A DNA stretch of 64,000 nt from positions 14,773,118 to 14,837,117 of the forward strand of contig NC_087078.1 in the NCBI RefSeq assembly GCF_026151205.1. Direction: 5' to 3'. Below are positions 11,778 through 23,019 of the stretch, one piece after another; positions within the stretch are counted from its first letter, which is position 1, and each line of letters starts with the position of its first letter. Both the position numbers and the translations under genes were made by a program. This DNA comes from Bolinopsis microptera. Its lineage: Eukaryota > Ctenophora > Tentaculata > Lobata > Bolinopsidae. Under the pieces are notes generated by a model, which was not told where the DNA came from, searched no databases, and saw nothing but the letters and a program-made list of their open reading frames with translations.

Positions 11778-12051
11778 GGAATTTAGTAATTTACCCTAGG
11801 ACTATTTCTGGCTGGTAAATCGAAGTTGAATGCCTAAGTTCTTCAACGGTTATAGTTTTCCTGTTTGACTCGAAGCACAAAACGAAGGGTTACGGTTTAT
11901 AAAGATATATCCCGTCAGAATTACTTAAAGAGTGAAGAACGCGTACATACTATTTGTATCACGTCGTGACCCTCTTTGTCGTTTCACTTAGTGGTATCGG
12001 GGCGAAAGCGTGTGACTACATATAATATTAATACTATTACTATGTATGTTG

Positions 12052-13660
12052 TAGCGCGATGCGTTACTTGGCCGCGCCGCGCACTCAATTATGCTTCCCG
12101 CTAGATGAATTGACATAATCAATTAAGCGTATAACTCATTATTAAGTTGTATCACGTCGTGACCCGGCCCTACGGTCGCTTTTCAAATTTCACGTGACTT
12201 TGGTTTTTATGGTTTTGCAGCCGTACAAAACGGTTTTACATAAACCCTGATCCCAACCCTAACCATAACCCCGAAGCTATCCATAACCCTTACCACAACC
12301 CTAACCCTAACCCGAGCCGGCCTAGACACTCGAATTCATGTTTTACTTGACGGATGTTACTCGTCTAAATTTCTTCGAAGTAGCGCGCGCCGCTTTCTTC
12401 TCGATGGCAAGTTCTCGATGGCAAGTGCTACGAAGTAGCGCGCGCCGGGCCAGATCATTAACAATGGTCAAATGTTTTACTGGCCTGTCACGTGACCAAA
12501 ACGGTTTTTTGCCCATAACTCTCCAGGGAAGCATTTTTACCCTACGTCATGGGGGCCATTCGGAATCAGCGTCCAAAAAGACACCGATACAGATCAATTT
12601 CACACCCAAAGGGCCTTTTCACAAGAATTTTCTTAAATTTGGGCGAGCGATTTAGTAGGAGCGGTGAAATATACAGGGGAGCCCTGACGATACAGGTGGA
12701 GTCGCGCACTCGTGCGTGGTGGGTCATTATTACTATTATGTATTAGTATTAGGTCATACAACGTATGACAAAACTCAAAGTCAAACAATATCAAATAGTT
12801 TGAAATAATTTGTACAAGATCTTAATTCATAATTTAATTGACGACGTCAATTCATCTCAGCTCGGCGCGGCACAGTAGCGCATTTCGCCGATCTTCTCGC
12901 TGTGAAAAGCCTCATTGATGCGCGGCGCGGCACAGTAATGCATCGCACTACAAGATCTTAATAAGCTAAGTCAAACGAAATTTTTGGTACAAAATTAAAA
13001 TTATAATATTTGATCGGATTAGGACCAAATTAAAAACTTTTTACAAATTTGTTCAAAATTTCAGATTTAAAAAATGATGAAAATAATTATGTTCCTTTAA
13101 TAATGTTTAAATCTTAACACTTAAAATATTGATACTAAAAGTTTCGTCCCGCTGAGTTGATTACAACGAGCTATAACAATTATTTTTAAATATGAAATGA
13201 CTGCAGACTGGAACTGTGAAAATTATAGGTGCGCCAAAAACAGTCCAACTCGGCTATATACAACATTTTAAACAAAAATTGCTACACAATAGGATTGTTC
13301 TATTCACATTTTTAAACAATTTTTAGTACCAAATTTATCAAAATCGGAGGGAAAAATTTGCTGCGCCAACTCATGGCGTTTATGACATAGACTAAAACGT
13401 GTACATGTACTATATGAAATGTGGGTTTCCTATCCTGTGCAACGTGCATTGCAAGAATGTAAACAATTTGTAGCGCAATGCATATGCACTACTGGGCCGC
13501 GCCGGTTCCAATTAGAATTTGTAGCGCGATGCGTTACTGTGCCGCGCCGCGCACTTAATAAGGCTTCTCACACATTCTAAGGCTTCTCACACATTCTGGC
13601 TAGATCGGCGAGATGCGCTACTGTGCCGCGCCGAGCTGCCATGAATTGACATCGTCAATT
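12052..13660. repeat. Dispersed repeat family A, GC-rich twin-motif element in both orientations
   Basis: A unit of about 120 bp has two related GC-rich motifs: GTAGCGCGATGCG then ACTGTGCCGCGCCG, a spacer with GGCTTCTCAC, then GATCGGCGAGATGCG and the same ACTGTGCCGCGCCG, ending near GAATTGACATCGTCAATT. Full copies lie at about 13527-13655 (+) and 12837-12957 (-). Partial copies lie at 12052, 13476 and 13773. Flanking AT-rich tracts (ATTTGTACAAGATC, GACGGATGTTACT) recur around 23.5-23.8 kb. It is probably a non-autonomous transposon; the class is unknown. Confidence 0.6.
12243..12314. repeat. Interstitial telomere-like CCCTAA stretch
   Basis: Several CCCTAA and variant units (CCATAA, CCACAA) occur over about 70 bp. 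It shares CTGATCCCAACCCTAACC and a nearby CACGTGAC with the oppositely oriented stretch at 45.56 kb, so it is likely part of a dispersed repeat and not a former chromosome end. Confidence 0.6.
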
Positions 13661-13770
13661 AAATTTATAGAATTAGACCTCTCCATGGAATCACAGTATT
13701 CCAGTATATTTATTTCTAGTTCCTGGCATCAAATAATTTAATTTCATTCCCCTTGATGGTTCCAATTAGA
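13661..13770. repeat. Single copy of a 105-bp repeat (tandem at 23.2 kb)
   Basis: The unit begins AATTAGACCTCTCCATGG and ends CCTTGATGGTTCCAATT. It is present once here, next to family A, and about three times in tandem at 23167-23460, also next to family A. It is probably part of the same mobile unit. Confidence 0.75.
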
Positions 13771-15277
13771 ATTTGTAGCGCGATGCACTACTGGGTCGCG
13801 CGCGCATCAAATAATGCTTCTCGCAACCACAGTAGTGTGCAAACCAACATTCGAACCACCAGCAGCTGGTGGTCAATTTCCTACGAACGCGACTTAATTT
13901 TGGTTCAGACTGGAGTCGAGCGCTACGTTATAGCTGTATATATAGCTCGTTTCACGACGAAATCTTCATTTATTGAGTTTGTCTGTCGATTATGTTGGAG
14001 TTTGTATTTTTAATTGTGTATTTGAATACTGTTCATTTATTTTAATTAAATAGTTGCTTTTCGTTTCAGCAAACTAGTACGTGTTTCTTTATGTTATATT
14101 TACACATTCAGGAAGATTTTTAACTACAATACTATGTTTCATGGTAATATAATCGAATATCTACTAGTTCACCGATCATCGGTATATACCCATTATTGGT
14201 TAAAAAAAGCCGTATGCTGAGCTGGATATCGATAAATTCAACTTGAAAGGCTGTCATTTTGTACTCGTTTAGGTGTATAGAACTAGGATCAACAACTTGA
14301 TTGTTAAGAAGAGATTTTAGTAATTATGACACTTTAAAGAATTTTAAAGAACCTTCCTAGTTGCTAGTGCTTTGTCAGAACAGTCGTGATCGCTGTATTG
14401 GAACTTAGAAAATATGTTAAGTTTTGTAGTTTGTAGCGAATACGAGCTAAAATGAGCTAAAATCATTTTGATCTACTATTCTGTCGGAGTTGGAGGTCAA
14501 CATGAACAAATTTATTTACGTCACAAGTTCTGTCCATTTACTGTGTCAACCTTTCAAAGCTCATTGGCAGTTGGTCCTGGAGTAGATGCTTATCAGTTTT
14601 TTTTATCTCAACACTTATTTTACTTCGGACATTCCAACAGCCACATTGTTACACAAGTGTGTAACCAGCCAAAAACAGTAAAACTAAAAGTTGAGGGTTC
14701 AACTTCCTAATTAATTTAATTGTTCAAGCGAGTGTGAATATAATAATGTTATTATTTGTATCTGCTGCAGCAATAATGTTGATATGTAAATTGTAAGTTG
14801 TAAGTTGTTTAAAAGATCTTCGCCACTTCAACTGTTCAACATTCAATAGATAATGGGTCGGCAATTTTGTGAGTGAGTGATTTTATAAATAAAAGATGTT
14901 TCTTTCGTACCTTCCGTAATTACCAAGAATGTGGCATGGAGATTAGTTAATTTGTCTTATTATATGGTTATTTTTAGATTAACTAACTATACCAGCATGG
15001 GATAACCTGAATTTGTGTGGTCGTATACATTTTTTCGCGATTAGTACTTCTATTTTATTTACACTGCAGCATGAGATTAAAAGCCGCTGCGAAATTAGTG
15101 GTGTTAGCATGTGTATTCTACGATGTAGCCCGCATAAAAAACATACGGAAGCCTTTTTGAATTGCAAGTTGTTTTGGTGCGGCAGAGGCACTCAGCACTG
15201 GTGATCGACACCAGAGACTGAGAACAGTCTGTAATAATAAGGTTGGTATTACTTACTTACTACTTATATATTAACAG
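13771..15277. other. No convincing gene
   Basis: After a partial family A copy at 13773 the stretch is AT-rich. Frames at 13753-14013 and 14468-14710 have no recognisable motif and no splice support. Confidence 0.4.
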
Positions 15278-15373
15278 GAAGTATGGTAAAAAATTTTGGG
15301 CAAATCTTCTCTCGCAGAATTGGATTACTAACTTCTAACGATGTCCACACTCAGGCTGAACTGCCATTTTTAG
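15278..15373 (+). CDS. Candidate exon of an unrecognised gene
   Basis: It lies between a TTAACAG acceptor and a good donor GTAAGA, and is open in one frame with phase 1 on both sides. The peptide contains NFGQIFSRRIGLL. It may join 16511 onward (PFLG then IPNRVLDILGSMG), in a frame that soon meets a good donor GTAAGC at 16552. No family was recognised. Confidence 0.25.
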
Positions 15374-16510
15374 GTAAGATTTAAGCGATTTTTAGATTCG
15401 ACATATTTCAGATTGCGGCTTGATATCACTAATTAGTTATGTACACGGTTTCAAGGGTAGAAACTCAAAAAGACAACTACAGAGATCACTACACTATACT
15501 ATTATTATAGGTTCATTATAGTTTCTGTAATGATTAATCACAGTTAGCCATCAATCGAGTAAAGTTAAACATATATACATATTATATGGCTTTAATTTGA
15601 GAAGCGAAACAAATCCTTCATGCTGTGTACACTGTACTAGGGCGTAGACTGGAATTGTGGTCTAGCTTTACCAGGTTAAAACGTTTCCATTCCATAACAA
15701 TATAATATTTATAAATTTTATGAGACAGTTTTCTCACATTTATGAGACAGTTTTCTCACATATTGTTTACCAATTTTGTCAGCATGAATACGAAGTTGTT
15801 ACTTTGAAACGTCGTTTATTCTAACAGTTCAGTATCATTTGTCGCAGAAATCAGAATAATCAGAAATTATCATCTGTCTATTGTTACACGAGTAATAAAT
15901 AATGTTCCAGTCCGTAATCTTAATAACATAACACTAAAATACATTATATTCACACTATATTTATAATACGTTCCGGGAATTCTATACTTATAGTATATAT
16001 AATGCACTAAAACTCGTGGACACTGAGAGCTGATAATTTGCAGATATATCCCGCAAGGGAAGCGAAGCTATTATCAGCATAGACTATGAGTCACCTCAGA
16101 CTGGCTGGCGGCAAGTTTCAAAACGATTAGCAGTGCCGCACTATATATTACACACTATATTGTATCATGTGCACGTATCACATTACACAGCTTCCAATCG
16201 GAATCGAAAAAAAAATCATAATAGCTATTATGCTAGCAGCATCTGGTGAATAATAATTGGTTAAACGAGAATATGTGATTTCGATGTTATAACTGGTTCA
16301 AATGAACATTCGTAATAAATGAATTACGGAAATAGAACACCAGTTAAATTTATTTTCCCCTTTAGATACGACGTTTAAATTAGATCATGGCTTCAGTTTC
16401 AGAGAAACATAGTTTTATTATATGATTATGAACTTGGTTGAATCAGTGGCTCACAAGCTAGAGTTCAGCTATCAATATTCTAAACATGCTAAACAAAATA
16501 TATTTAACAG
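15374..16510. other. No gene seen
   Basis: AT-rich sequence with short local duplications, such as a repeated GAGACAGTTTTCTCACA near 15721-15760. No coding signal was seen on either strand. Confidence 0.4.
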
Positions 16511-16754
16511 GTATCCCAAATAGGGTATTGGATATACTGGGCTCCATGGGGATCACCTGTAAGCAGAACTGCAAAAAACATTATCAAAACGGCGGGAGAG
16601 AAGTGTGGCACGCTTATAAAGAAAGTAGTTGAGTTTGGAGGAGCCATACATGACGACGCAGTCGAGGATGCGCTGACCCTTTTAGATGAACTTGTGGAGG
16701 AGCAATACTTATACATGGGCAGGAACAATCTTCCACACCGAATGATTTACAACG
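16511..16754 (+). CDS. Candidate exon of an unrecognised gene
   Basis: AACAG acceptor, then 81 open codons to a GGTACAT donor. The second half reads as an ordinary helical protein (EKCGTLIKKVVEF, ALTLLDELVEEQ), whereas the first half is better in the +2 frame (IPNRVLDILGSMG). Either the exon is short, with donor GTAAGC at 16552, or there is a frame break. No known domain was recognised. Confidence 0.3.
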
Positions 16755-16787
16755 GTACATATACTTTGTTAATATATATATCACAGT

Positions 16788-17250
16788 CAGTGGCGTAACG
16801 AAGGGCCCCGCTGACCACGCTGTGAAATCTGGTTTCGAGCCAGTTGTCCAACAAACTAAGAGCGGTGACCGAACTTTTGAGGGGGTCCCGGCCCCAACCG
16901 CCAAACGGTGCCCGCGGGGCAGCCACGCCCATATTTAGTCCAAACTAGGCCAAATTTAGATATATAGTTTTTATCTCATGACTCAGTAATCTTTTGTCCA
17001 ATCTTGATGAAATTTCATATGCGAGTTCAGGGGATCACTTATAGCTACAAGTAGAGCACATAAAATCTGAGTTTTGGGCATGTTGAGGGTATTTGGCTAA
17101 ATTTGGCCTAGTTTGGACTAAATATGGGCGTGGCTGCCCCGCGGGCACCGTTTGGCGGTTGGGGTCCGAGACCCCCTCAAAAGTTCGGTCACCGGTCCTA
17201 GTTTGTTGGTCAACTGCTATCTCGAAACCAAGTTTCACAAAAAATCCGTG
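16788..17250. mobile_element. Repeat family B, foldback arrangement with hAT-like terminus
   Basis: Bases about 16800-16966 are the reverse complement of about 17088-17240. The best-preserved part includes CCGCGGGCACCG, CCCCCTCAAAAGTTCGGTCA and CTAGTTTGTTGG. The left edge CAGTGGCGTAAC resembles known hAT-type termini (from memory; not tested). A direct copy of the right half, with its upstream AAGTAGAGCAC segment, is at 44915-45170. Confidence 0.6.
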
Positions 17251-17269
17251 TGAACCCCCCCCCCCCCCA

Positions 17270-18215
17270 CCCTCAGTAAACGACCGGGATTCCCGGTACC
17301 GGGATTCCCGGTACCGGGATTGGCAATTTTGAGCTATCCCGGTCCCTGTCCCGGTCAAGTCACATTTTTTCGTCCCGGTCCCGGTCAAATGCTGATTTAT
17401 GATCCCGGTCCCGGTCCCGGTTAATTCAGGATTCTTGGTCCCGGTCCCGGTCAATCACTCAAATTTGCCGGGATTTTGACCGAGATCTTTTACAAAATTT
17501 CATTCACTGTGATTTTAAACTGTAAATTAGAACAGAACAAGAAAAGGCAATAAACGGCAGAGTGCAGAACTTCTCTGAACTTAAAAACACAATTATGCCA
17601 TATAAGGAGCTGTCCCTACTCTTTACTATGTCACCTGACTTGACACCAGGTGGTCACATGACCTGTTATGTAGTATGAGTGTAAAATCTTGTATCATCAA
17701 TCCATAATTGATGCTGTTCATCAAATGTGAAATGAATTGTGTGTGTAAATCCTGTCTGTAAATTAATCATGTGCAATTGCATTATGCAGATAACTGATAA
17801 GAGATGGAATGTAAACAATTACAACTGCAGAACTTGCAGACTTGAAAATCTAATGATAACAAAGTGAGCTGTGAGCAGTGTTTGTTTTATAAATTGAAAA
17901 TGTTGGGGAGGAATAATTGTCAATTGGAATTGGAGAATAAAACTGTTGAATAATTTGAGGGATCATTGATTGAGGAATGAGGAATGAGGGTGAACTTGAG
18001 TAATCAGTACATGAACATTATTGGTGTAGTACATTAGGCCCATGCCCCATATTGACGGGTTTTTTCTAGTCTTTTCTAATTTAATATTCTAGTTATTACT
18101 TATTCAAATTGTTCAATTATAATGTTAATGAAAGTTGCAGCTTTAAATATGAGAATACCAGTTTTGGTCCCGGTCATCCCGGTCATCCCGGTCATCCCGG
18201 TCAAATCCCGATTAT
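17270..18215. repeat. CCCGGT-rich repeats flanking an AT-rich core
   Basis: Bases 17280-17455 are packed with short CCGGGATTCCCGGTA and TCCCGGTCCCGGTCA units. A second block of TCCCGGTCA units sits at 18168-18210. The two blocks may be ends of one element of about 0.95 kb, since both use the same motif. A C-run precedes the left block at 17255-17268. The 139-residue frame over the left block is a repeat artefact. Confidence 0.45.
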
Positions 18216-19973
18216 CTGCGCCTCGTGAAATAACTGTAATAATCGAACTCGGATTCGAGTGTAATCGCATTATACGCAGTTACATTAGCGTATATAATAC
18301 GCGATTATACCATTGTAAATTGTAATGAACTGAACATATTTAAACACAAAATCTCAGATGCAAATATGTATAAGTTAAGAAACGCAAATACAAAAAAAAT
18401 CAATACATTTATCTTCAAAGTTTATCAAAAGTGTATCAACATACAAGGTATTGTAAATTCAATATGTTCATACGGTTCATAGTTAGACTTAGAGGTGTAT
18501 GGAAAAGTCGATTTTGAGGTTTGTTGGCACGGAATGTTCAAAATTATTTCTAGGCGGAAAAAACTAATTTTGTTTATGCGGTCAAATTAGTTTCGGCCAA
18601 TTGCTGAGTGCAATTTTGCAAATTGATTGGGTAAGACTCTATAGCGGAACTCCCTTATAGGACCCATACTATGAAGACTGTAGGACTCTAGAGCGGGGGA
18701 CTCTAGAGCGGACAGTCACATACACCGCTTGGTCGGTTTCAAATGTTTGGTACTTTTACATGAATAGCAAACTTATGCGGTGTTAGCGTTTCAGGGTTGG
18801 TTAGCCTTGATTGTCATAATACCTATACGGCTATACTGGAATGAACCATCGATTTAGCCATCGGATATGGTTTACTACCCTCCGTTTCCAAATAAAGAAA
18901 ATGGCGAAATCTACCCTCAACCTCCACACCATTTCAATGCTCCTCCTGGGCTTATCAGATCACAAGGGGACCTTCTTCAATCAGAATGCAATTAACTGGG
19001 GCTGCATACTAGGCCGATGAGCGCACTAAAAGACACCGTCAGATCTCATAGCATTCTGGTACTAATTTTTCCTTGATTATTTGAAATAGCTTAAAAATTC
19101 ATTTGAAATAATGAAATCGTTATCACCATAACATGCTTGGTACCACTTAATGAGACATGCTACGATGCTATGGACTAGCTCCTGGCGTGCGACACCAGTC
19201 ACCCTCTGTAATTAACCAAAGATTACGAAACTGATTAGTTTATCTTAGTTTGACACAGATATATTATCTCTATAAAATTTGGTGTAATTTGGAGACAAAT
19301 TAACGAAATTGTTGAATATTATACATGTATTATACGTGTATACTGTATATTATATGAACGGAATGTAATTCTAGCAGACTATATAATATAGTTTACCACA
19401 CACACATATATGATATACCTAATCTCTGGAATGTGTTGCTATTAAACTTTCATCTTTTGATATGGTGTACTATATGCGATTACTGGTCGATCTCGGATGG
19501 AATTTCGGTTGTCAGGGCAACACAGCGCTACTATGAAAGCAAGTCATTCACAATTTACGGTTACGGTGCCGGCAATGATTTTATTACATGTAAAATCTAC
19601 TTTTTTAGCATTTGCAGGATAACAATCTCACACGTCCATTTCCGAATTTTACCTGGTTATCACTTGTTTGGATTGGGGTAAACACAACTTCGCATGACAT
19701 TATATCCATTTATTGTCTGTACGTGGACTTCTGTGTATAATAAATATGTATTAAATCGAGAAAAACAGAAATAACATGTTTCATACCGAGTTACTTAGTT
19801 GTTACAGCAGTATCTATATGATACAAATTTTAGCGTACACTGTGAAAAAAATGTATTCGTCCGGATTATATGGATACTTAACTAATATTAGTTAGATAGT
19901 TAGTCGCAAGTTATATAAATGCCTACTTTGATTTGTGCAACCATCTTGACTTTCGAGGTATAACTATATATAG
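18216..19973. other. No convincing gene; one weak coding-like segment
   Basis: A 42-codon frame at 18867-18995 (+) reads YYPPFPNKENGEIYPQPPHH and so on, a composition more like a real proline/tyrosine-rich tail than random AT-rich DNA. It lacks clear splice sites and no other exon is seen. The rest is AT-rich and unassigned. Confidence 0.25.
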
Positions 19974-20050
19974 GAGGGGGGGGGGCCGGGGGGGGGGGGG
20001 GGGGGGGGCAAAAGTCAGTGCACATACATTGGCCTTAATAGCTGAGTCAC
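19974..20050. repeat. G-tract joined to a mariner-like terminus
   Basis: A run of about 10 G, CC, then about 24 G (19974-20008) replaces the outermost bases of a sequence otherwise matching the mariner-like end at 21615 (CAAAAGTCAGT and TTGGCCTTAATAGCT). Confidence 0.6.
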
Positions 20051-20103
20051 TGAGTGCCCGATTGAGATAATTCTTTCTGGTATGACCTACTTTCACCACT
20101 CAT

Positions 20104-20660
20104 TCGTGGAATACCTTAGGGCCAACAAAGTTTGGACACAATAAATTCGGTGACTATAATTGGTTACCATAATCTCCATGGTTCACTATGAGGAGGCTCA
20201 CGCCTCACTAATATGAAATCATCCTATGAAAGTTATGAAATACAGCATGTCTTCTGAATTATTCAATATCTGAAATTGGTTTTGTTACAGGAAGTTGAGG
20301 ATGAGAAAGAACATCAAGAAACGTTGGCTAACAACTACAAGCGGGCTCAACAAAAGCAAGGCGAGGAGATAACTGACTTGAAGGTCAACCTAGAGCACAT
20401 ACAGTCCAGAAACAGCGAGCTCGAGCGAAAACAGAAAAGATTTGATCAGGTGACCTAATGTTTTAAACCTCATGGAAATAGTAAACAGTTAGAAATTTAA
20501 TTTCGTGCAGAAATATATCAGAATTTAAAGTGAGGAAAGAGTGAACCGAGTTACCACTGATCCATTGATATACAATAACAATATGTTCTACCTTAGGGCC
20601 AACAAATTTGGGTCACAATAACTTTGGTTACTATAATTTTGGTTACCATAATTTTAAGCA
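20104..20660. repeat. Direct repeat pair flanking the myosin exon
   Basis: 20110-20175 and 20592-20655 share CCTTAGGGCCAACAAA and GGTTACCATAAT in the same orientation. The interval contains the myosin exon and its intron flanks. Confidence 0.6.
20291..20449 (+). CDS. Isolated exon of a myosin II heavy-chain tail
   Basis: The 159-bp segment, phase 0 to 0, lies between a TTACAG acceptor and a GTGACC donor and encodes 53 residues of charged coiled coil ending SELERKQKRFDQ. That matches the family segment before LLAEEK in non-muscle and muscle myosin II tails, where heptads form the rod. I found no neighbouring myosin exon on either side, although the rod needs many. It lies between two direct copies of a 65-bp repeat, so it may be a captured exon. 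It could also belong to a gene with very large introns. Confidence 0.7.
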
Positions 20661-21036
20661 CAAATTTCGCAAATTTATAGTCGAATTTTTTGACTTTTCG
20701 TGACCATTTTCCATTCCATTTATTTGATTTTTCCATTATTGAACTATGTATCAGAAATTTTTCCCACGGGCCCACGTGCACACCGCGCGCCAAACGGTCA
20801 CGTGGATAAATTATCAACCTCGTGATCTTGTAACTTACACCATACGGGTGTATTTTGGTAAAGAGTAATATTCTCGATCTGGGAACATTCCAACGCGAGC
20901 GGCGAGCCAACATAACATAACATGTTACATACATTTAGTTACATATTATAGCACACAATTTCTTACTACACGCAGTAGGGACATGTGTACAGTTAGCAAT
21001 ATTTAACTGTTTATCATAAACAAATGATAAAGAATG

Positions 21037-21529
21037 GGGGGGGGGGGGGGGGGGGCAACCATATTAAAGTATATTAAAGTAAATCCCCGGGTCAAAATCG
21101 GAAAAAATCCTACATTTTAATATACTTTAATATACCTACAATTAGTAGATTAGAAGATAAGCCAGTTGCTAGTCCCCTGAACTCATACTTCATATATTTT
21201 GGCTCATAAATTGGTCAAGTATCAATATCTTTGAACAAGACTAACTTTACATGAAAGATAAATCTAATCCATACATTAAATAAAACAAAATTTTTCACAT
21301 AATTTTTTATAATGGTAGGTATATTAAAGTATATTAAAGTATATCCCGGGTCAAAATTGGGAAAAAAAACCTACATTTTAATATACTTTAATATGGTTCA
21401 AAATTTGGATGGACAAAATGTAGGTATATTAAAGTATATTAAAGTACATTAAAGTATATTAAAGTATATTAAAGTATATTAAAGTATATCCCCGTGTCAA
21501 AATTATAAAAAATCCCCCCCCCCCCCCCC
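21037..21529. mobile_element. Element bounded by a G-tract and a C-tract with flanking 7-8 bp duplication
   Basis: The left end is a run of about 20 G (21036-21055) and the right end a run of 16 C (21514-21529), so the ends are inverted repeats of homopolymer. AAAGAATG lies immediately outside both ends (21029-21036 and 21530-21537), as a target-site duplication would. The interior is made of TATATTAAAG units in both orientations with CCCGGGTCAAAAT segments. No protein is encoded. The element class is not recognised. Confidence 0.6.
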
Positions 21530-21614
21530 AAAGAATGTAAGCTCAATTGAATTTAATTCATATATGAATTAATATAAATTCAATTAAATTAAATTGAAAT
21601 AAAATAAATATATA

Positions 21615-21860
21615 CAGGGTGGGCCAAAAGTCAGTACCCATACGTTGGCCTTAATAGCTCCGCCGTGTTTTATATTTGAGAGCTGTTGCTTTGCAGATGG
21701 CATACTGTACTTACTGGTTCGAGGATTCCGTCGTCAAAATTTAAAAATTCGAATATTTTAGACCACGCCCATTCAATATTAAAACACCTATATTGTTTTC
21801 TCTGAACATGCTGAACGCCTAATTTTTTCAGAGACGGTATATTATCAAATGTTGCATATA
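21615..21860. mobile_element. Mariner-like non-autonomous element, one end
   Basis: Begins TA|CAGGGTGGGCCAAAAG, a typical Tc1/mariner-type end after a TA site. The sequence is a reverse-complement match of 48942-49192 over about 245 bp. Both copies keep a shared minus-sense or plus-sense frame containing NIEWAW and HVQR. No catalytic transposase residues were seen. Confidence 0.6.
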
Positions 21861-22265
21861 ACACGTATTTCTTCAGATCTGCCTTCTAGGCAAAAACACT
21901 CGAGACTGCAGAACTGGGACAATATTTATTTGAAGACAGTGATTGTACTGCTGAGCTGAATCAAATCTACAAGAATCATCTTGGATCAGCAACAGAAACA
22001 ACATTTCCGACAGCGTGCACCCGACAACGTGCACCTGTTTTCCGGAGGCTTACTTTATAAGTATTAGGTTAAATAGAAGACTTATGACTTAATTATTGTG
22101 ACTAAGTGTCACGGCTCACGGTCTTGTGTCACCGAGGGAGAAGTAAAACAGGGTTTTCCGGGTGAAGAAAGCATTAATAAATGTTAATAATGTTAATATT
22201 GTTACTGGCTTGAGTGCAAGTGCCTAATGTACTATTCAGTATTCACTATTTAGTATTCACTATTC
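21861..22265. other. No gene seen
   Basis: Mixed sequence with a short duplicated GTATTCACTATT near 22235-22265. No coding signal. Confidence 0.4.
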
Positions 22266-22440
22266 AGGGGTCGTTCACATATTACGTTATCAGCTGGGGG
22301 GAGGGGGGGTTCCGAATGATTACGCTAGTGTAATTTTGACATAATAACCATGTGTAAAACTGATCACGAAGAGGGGGGGGGGGGGGGGCGGCGGGTAAAA
22401 ATGTTCCAAAAGACGATTACGTAATATGTGAACGATCCCT
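22266..22440. mobile_element. 175-bp MITE with terminal inverted repeats
   Basis: Left AGGGGTCGTTCACATATTAC and right GTAATATGTGAACGATCCCT are near-perfect inverted repeats of about 20 bp. The interior carries two G-tracts. A further single end in the right-hand orientation is at 22763-22788, so a larger relative may have been interrupted here. Superfamily not assigned. Confidence 0.7.
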
Positions 22441-22762
22441 CAGTATTCACCCTATTCAATTATTTAGAAAAGGTTTTTTAAACTGTAAAGTGAAAAGCTC
22501 CAACGTCAAACTTCATGTTCAATTAAATTAGTTTAAGTAACCAATACCAGATCACAAATATGAGTTCTGTGTCAGTTTTGACTTATATAAACATCTTTCA
22601 GTTTGTCATTGAAGGTTTTATTTAAAATTTTGTTTGTCCCGGGACATTGACCATAATATATCATCGCTATATTTTAAGTTACCATTTAACGATGTTAACA
22701 GTTAAGAAAGGTGATTTACCAGAACTGTTTTGTAAACAATTGCTCAAGTATTATATTGATCT

Positions 22763-22788
22763 TACGTAATATGAGAACGACCCCTTAG
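22763..22788. repeat. Solitary terminus of the same MITE family
   Basis: TTACGTAATATGAGAACGAC followed by CCCTTA matches the right end at 22413-22440. Confidence 0.6.
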
Positions 22789-23019
22789 AAAAAATTATAT
22801 AATGGAGATGGATCATGGATCAGTATGAATCTATCACGTTCTTTCAGTCGAATATAATTATAATTACAATCCCGAGAGTTTGCACGAGAGTTAGCACGAG
22901 AGTTAATAGAACTTATCTTTGAAGTCAAGTCTGTTAACGTAGAATCCTTGTTTAGTAAATTATACATGTGTTTCCATTCTCGTACTATCACCGGTCACGC
23001 TAAATTATAATGACATCAA

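Noticed and set aside
12243-12314. A chromosome end or fusion scar
   Set aside because: Degenerate units, coding and repeat DNA on both sides, and the same flanking words as the 45.6-kb stretch.
12338-12655. Frames on both strands across 12.34-12.75 kb
   Set aside because: They lie in repeat family A, overlap each other, and share sequence with non-coding copies at 23.7 kb.
17035-17454. Minus-strand 139-codon frame with TGTGTG-type peptide
   Set aside because: It translates CCCGGT repeats and the family B element.
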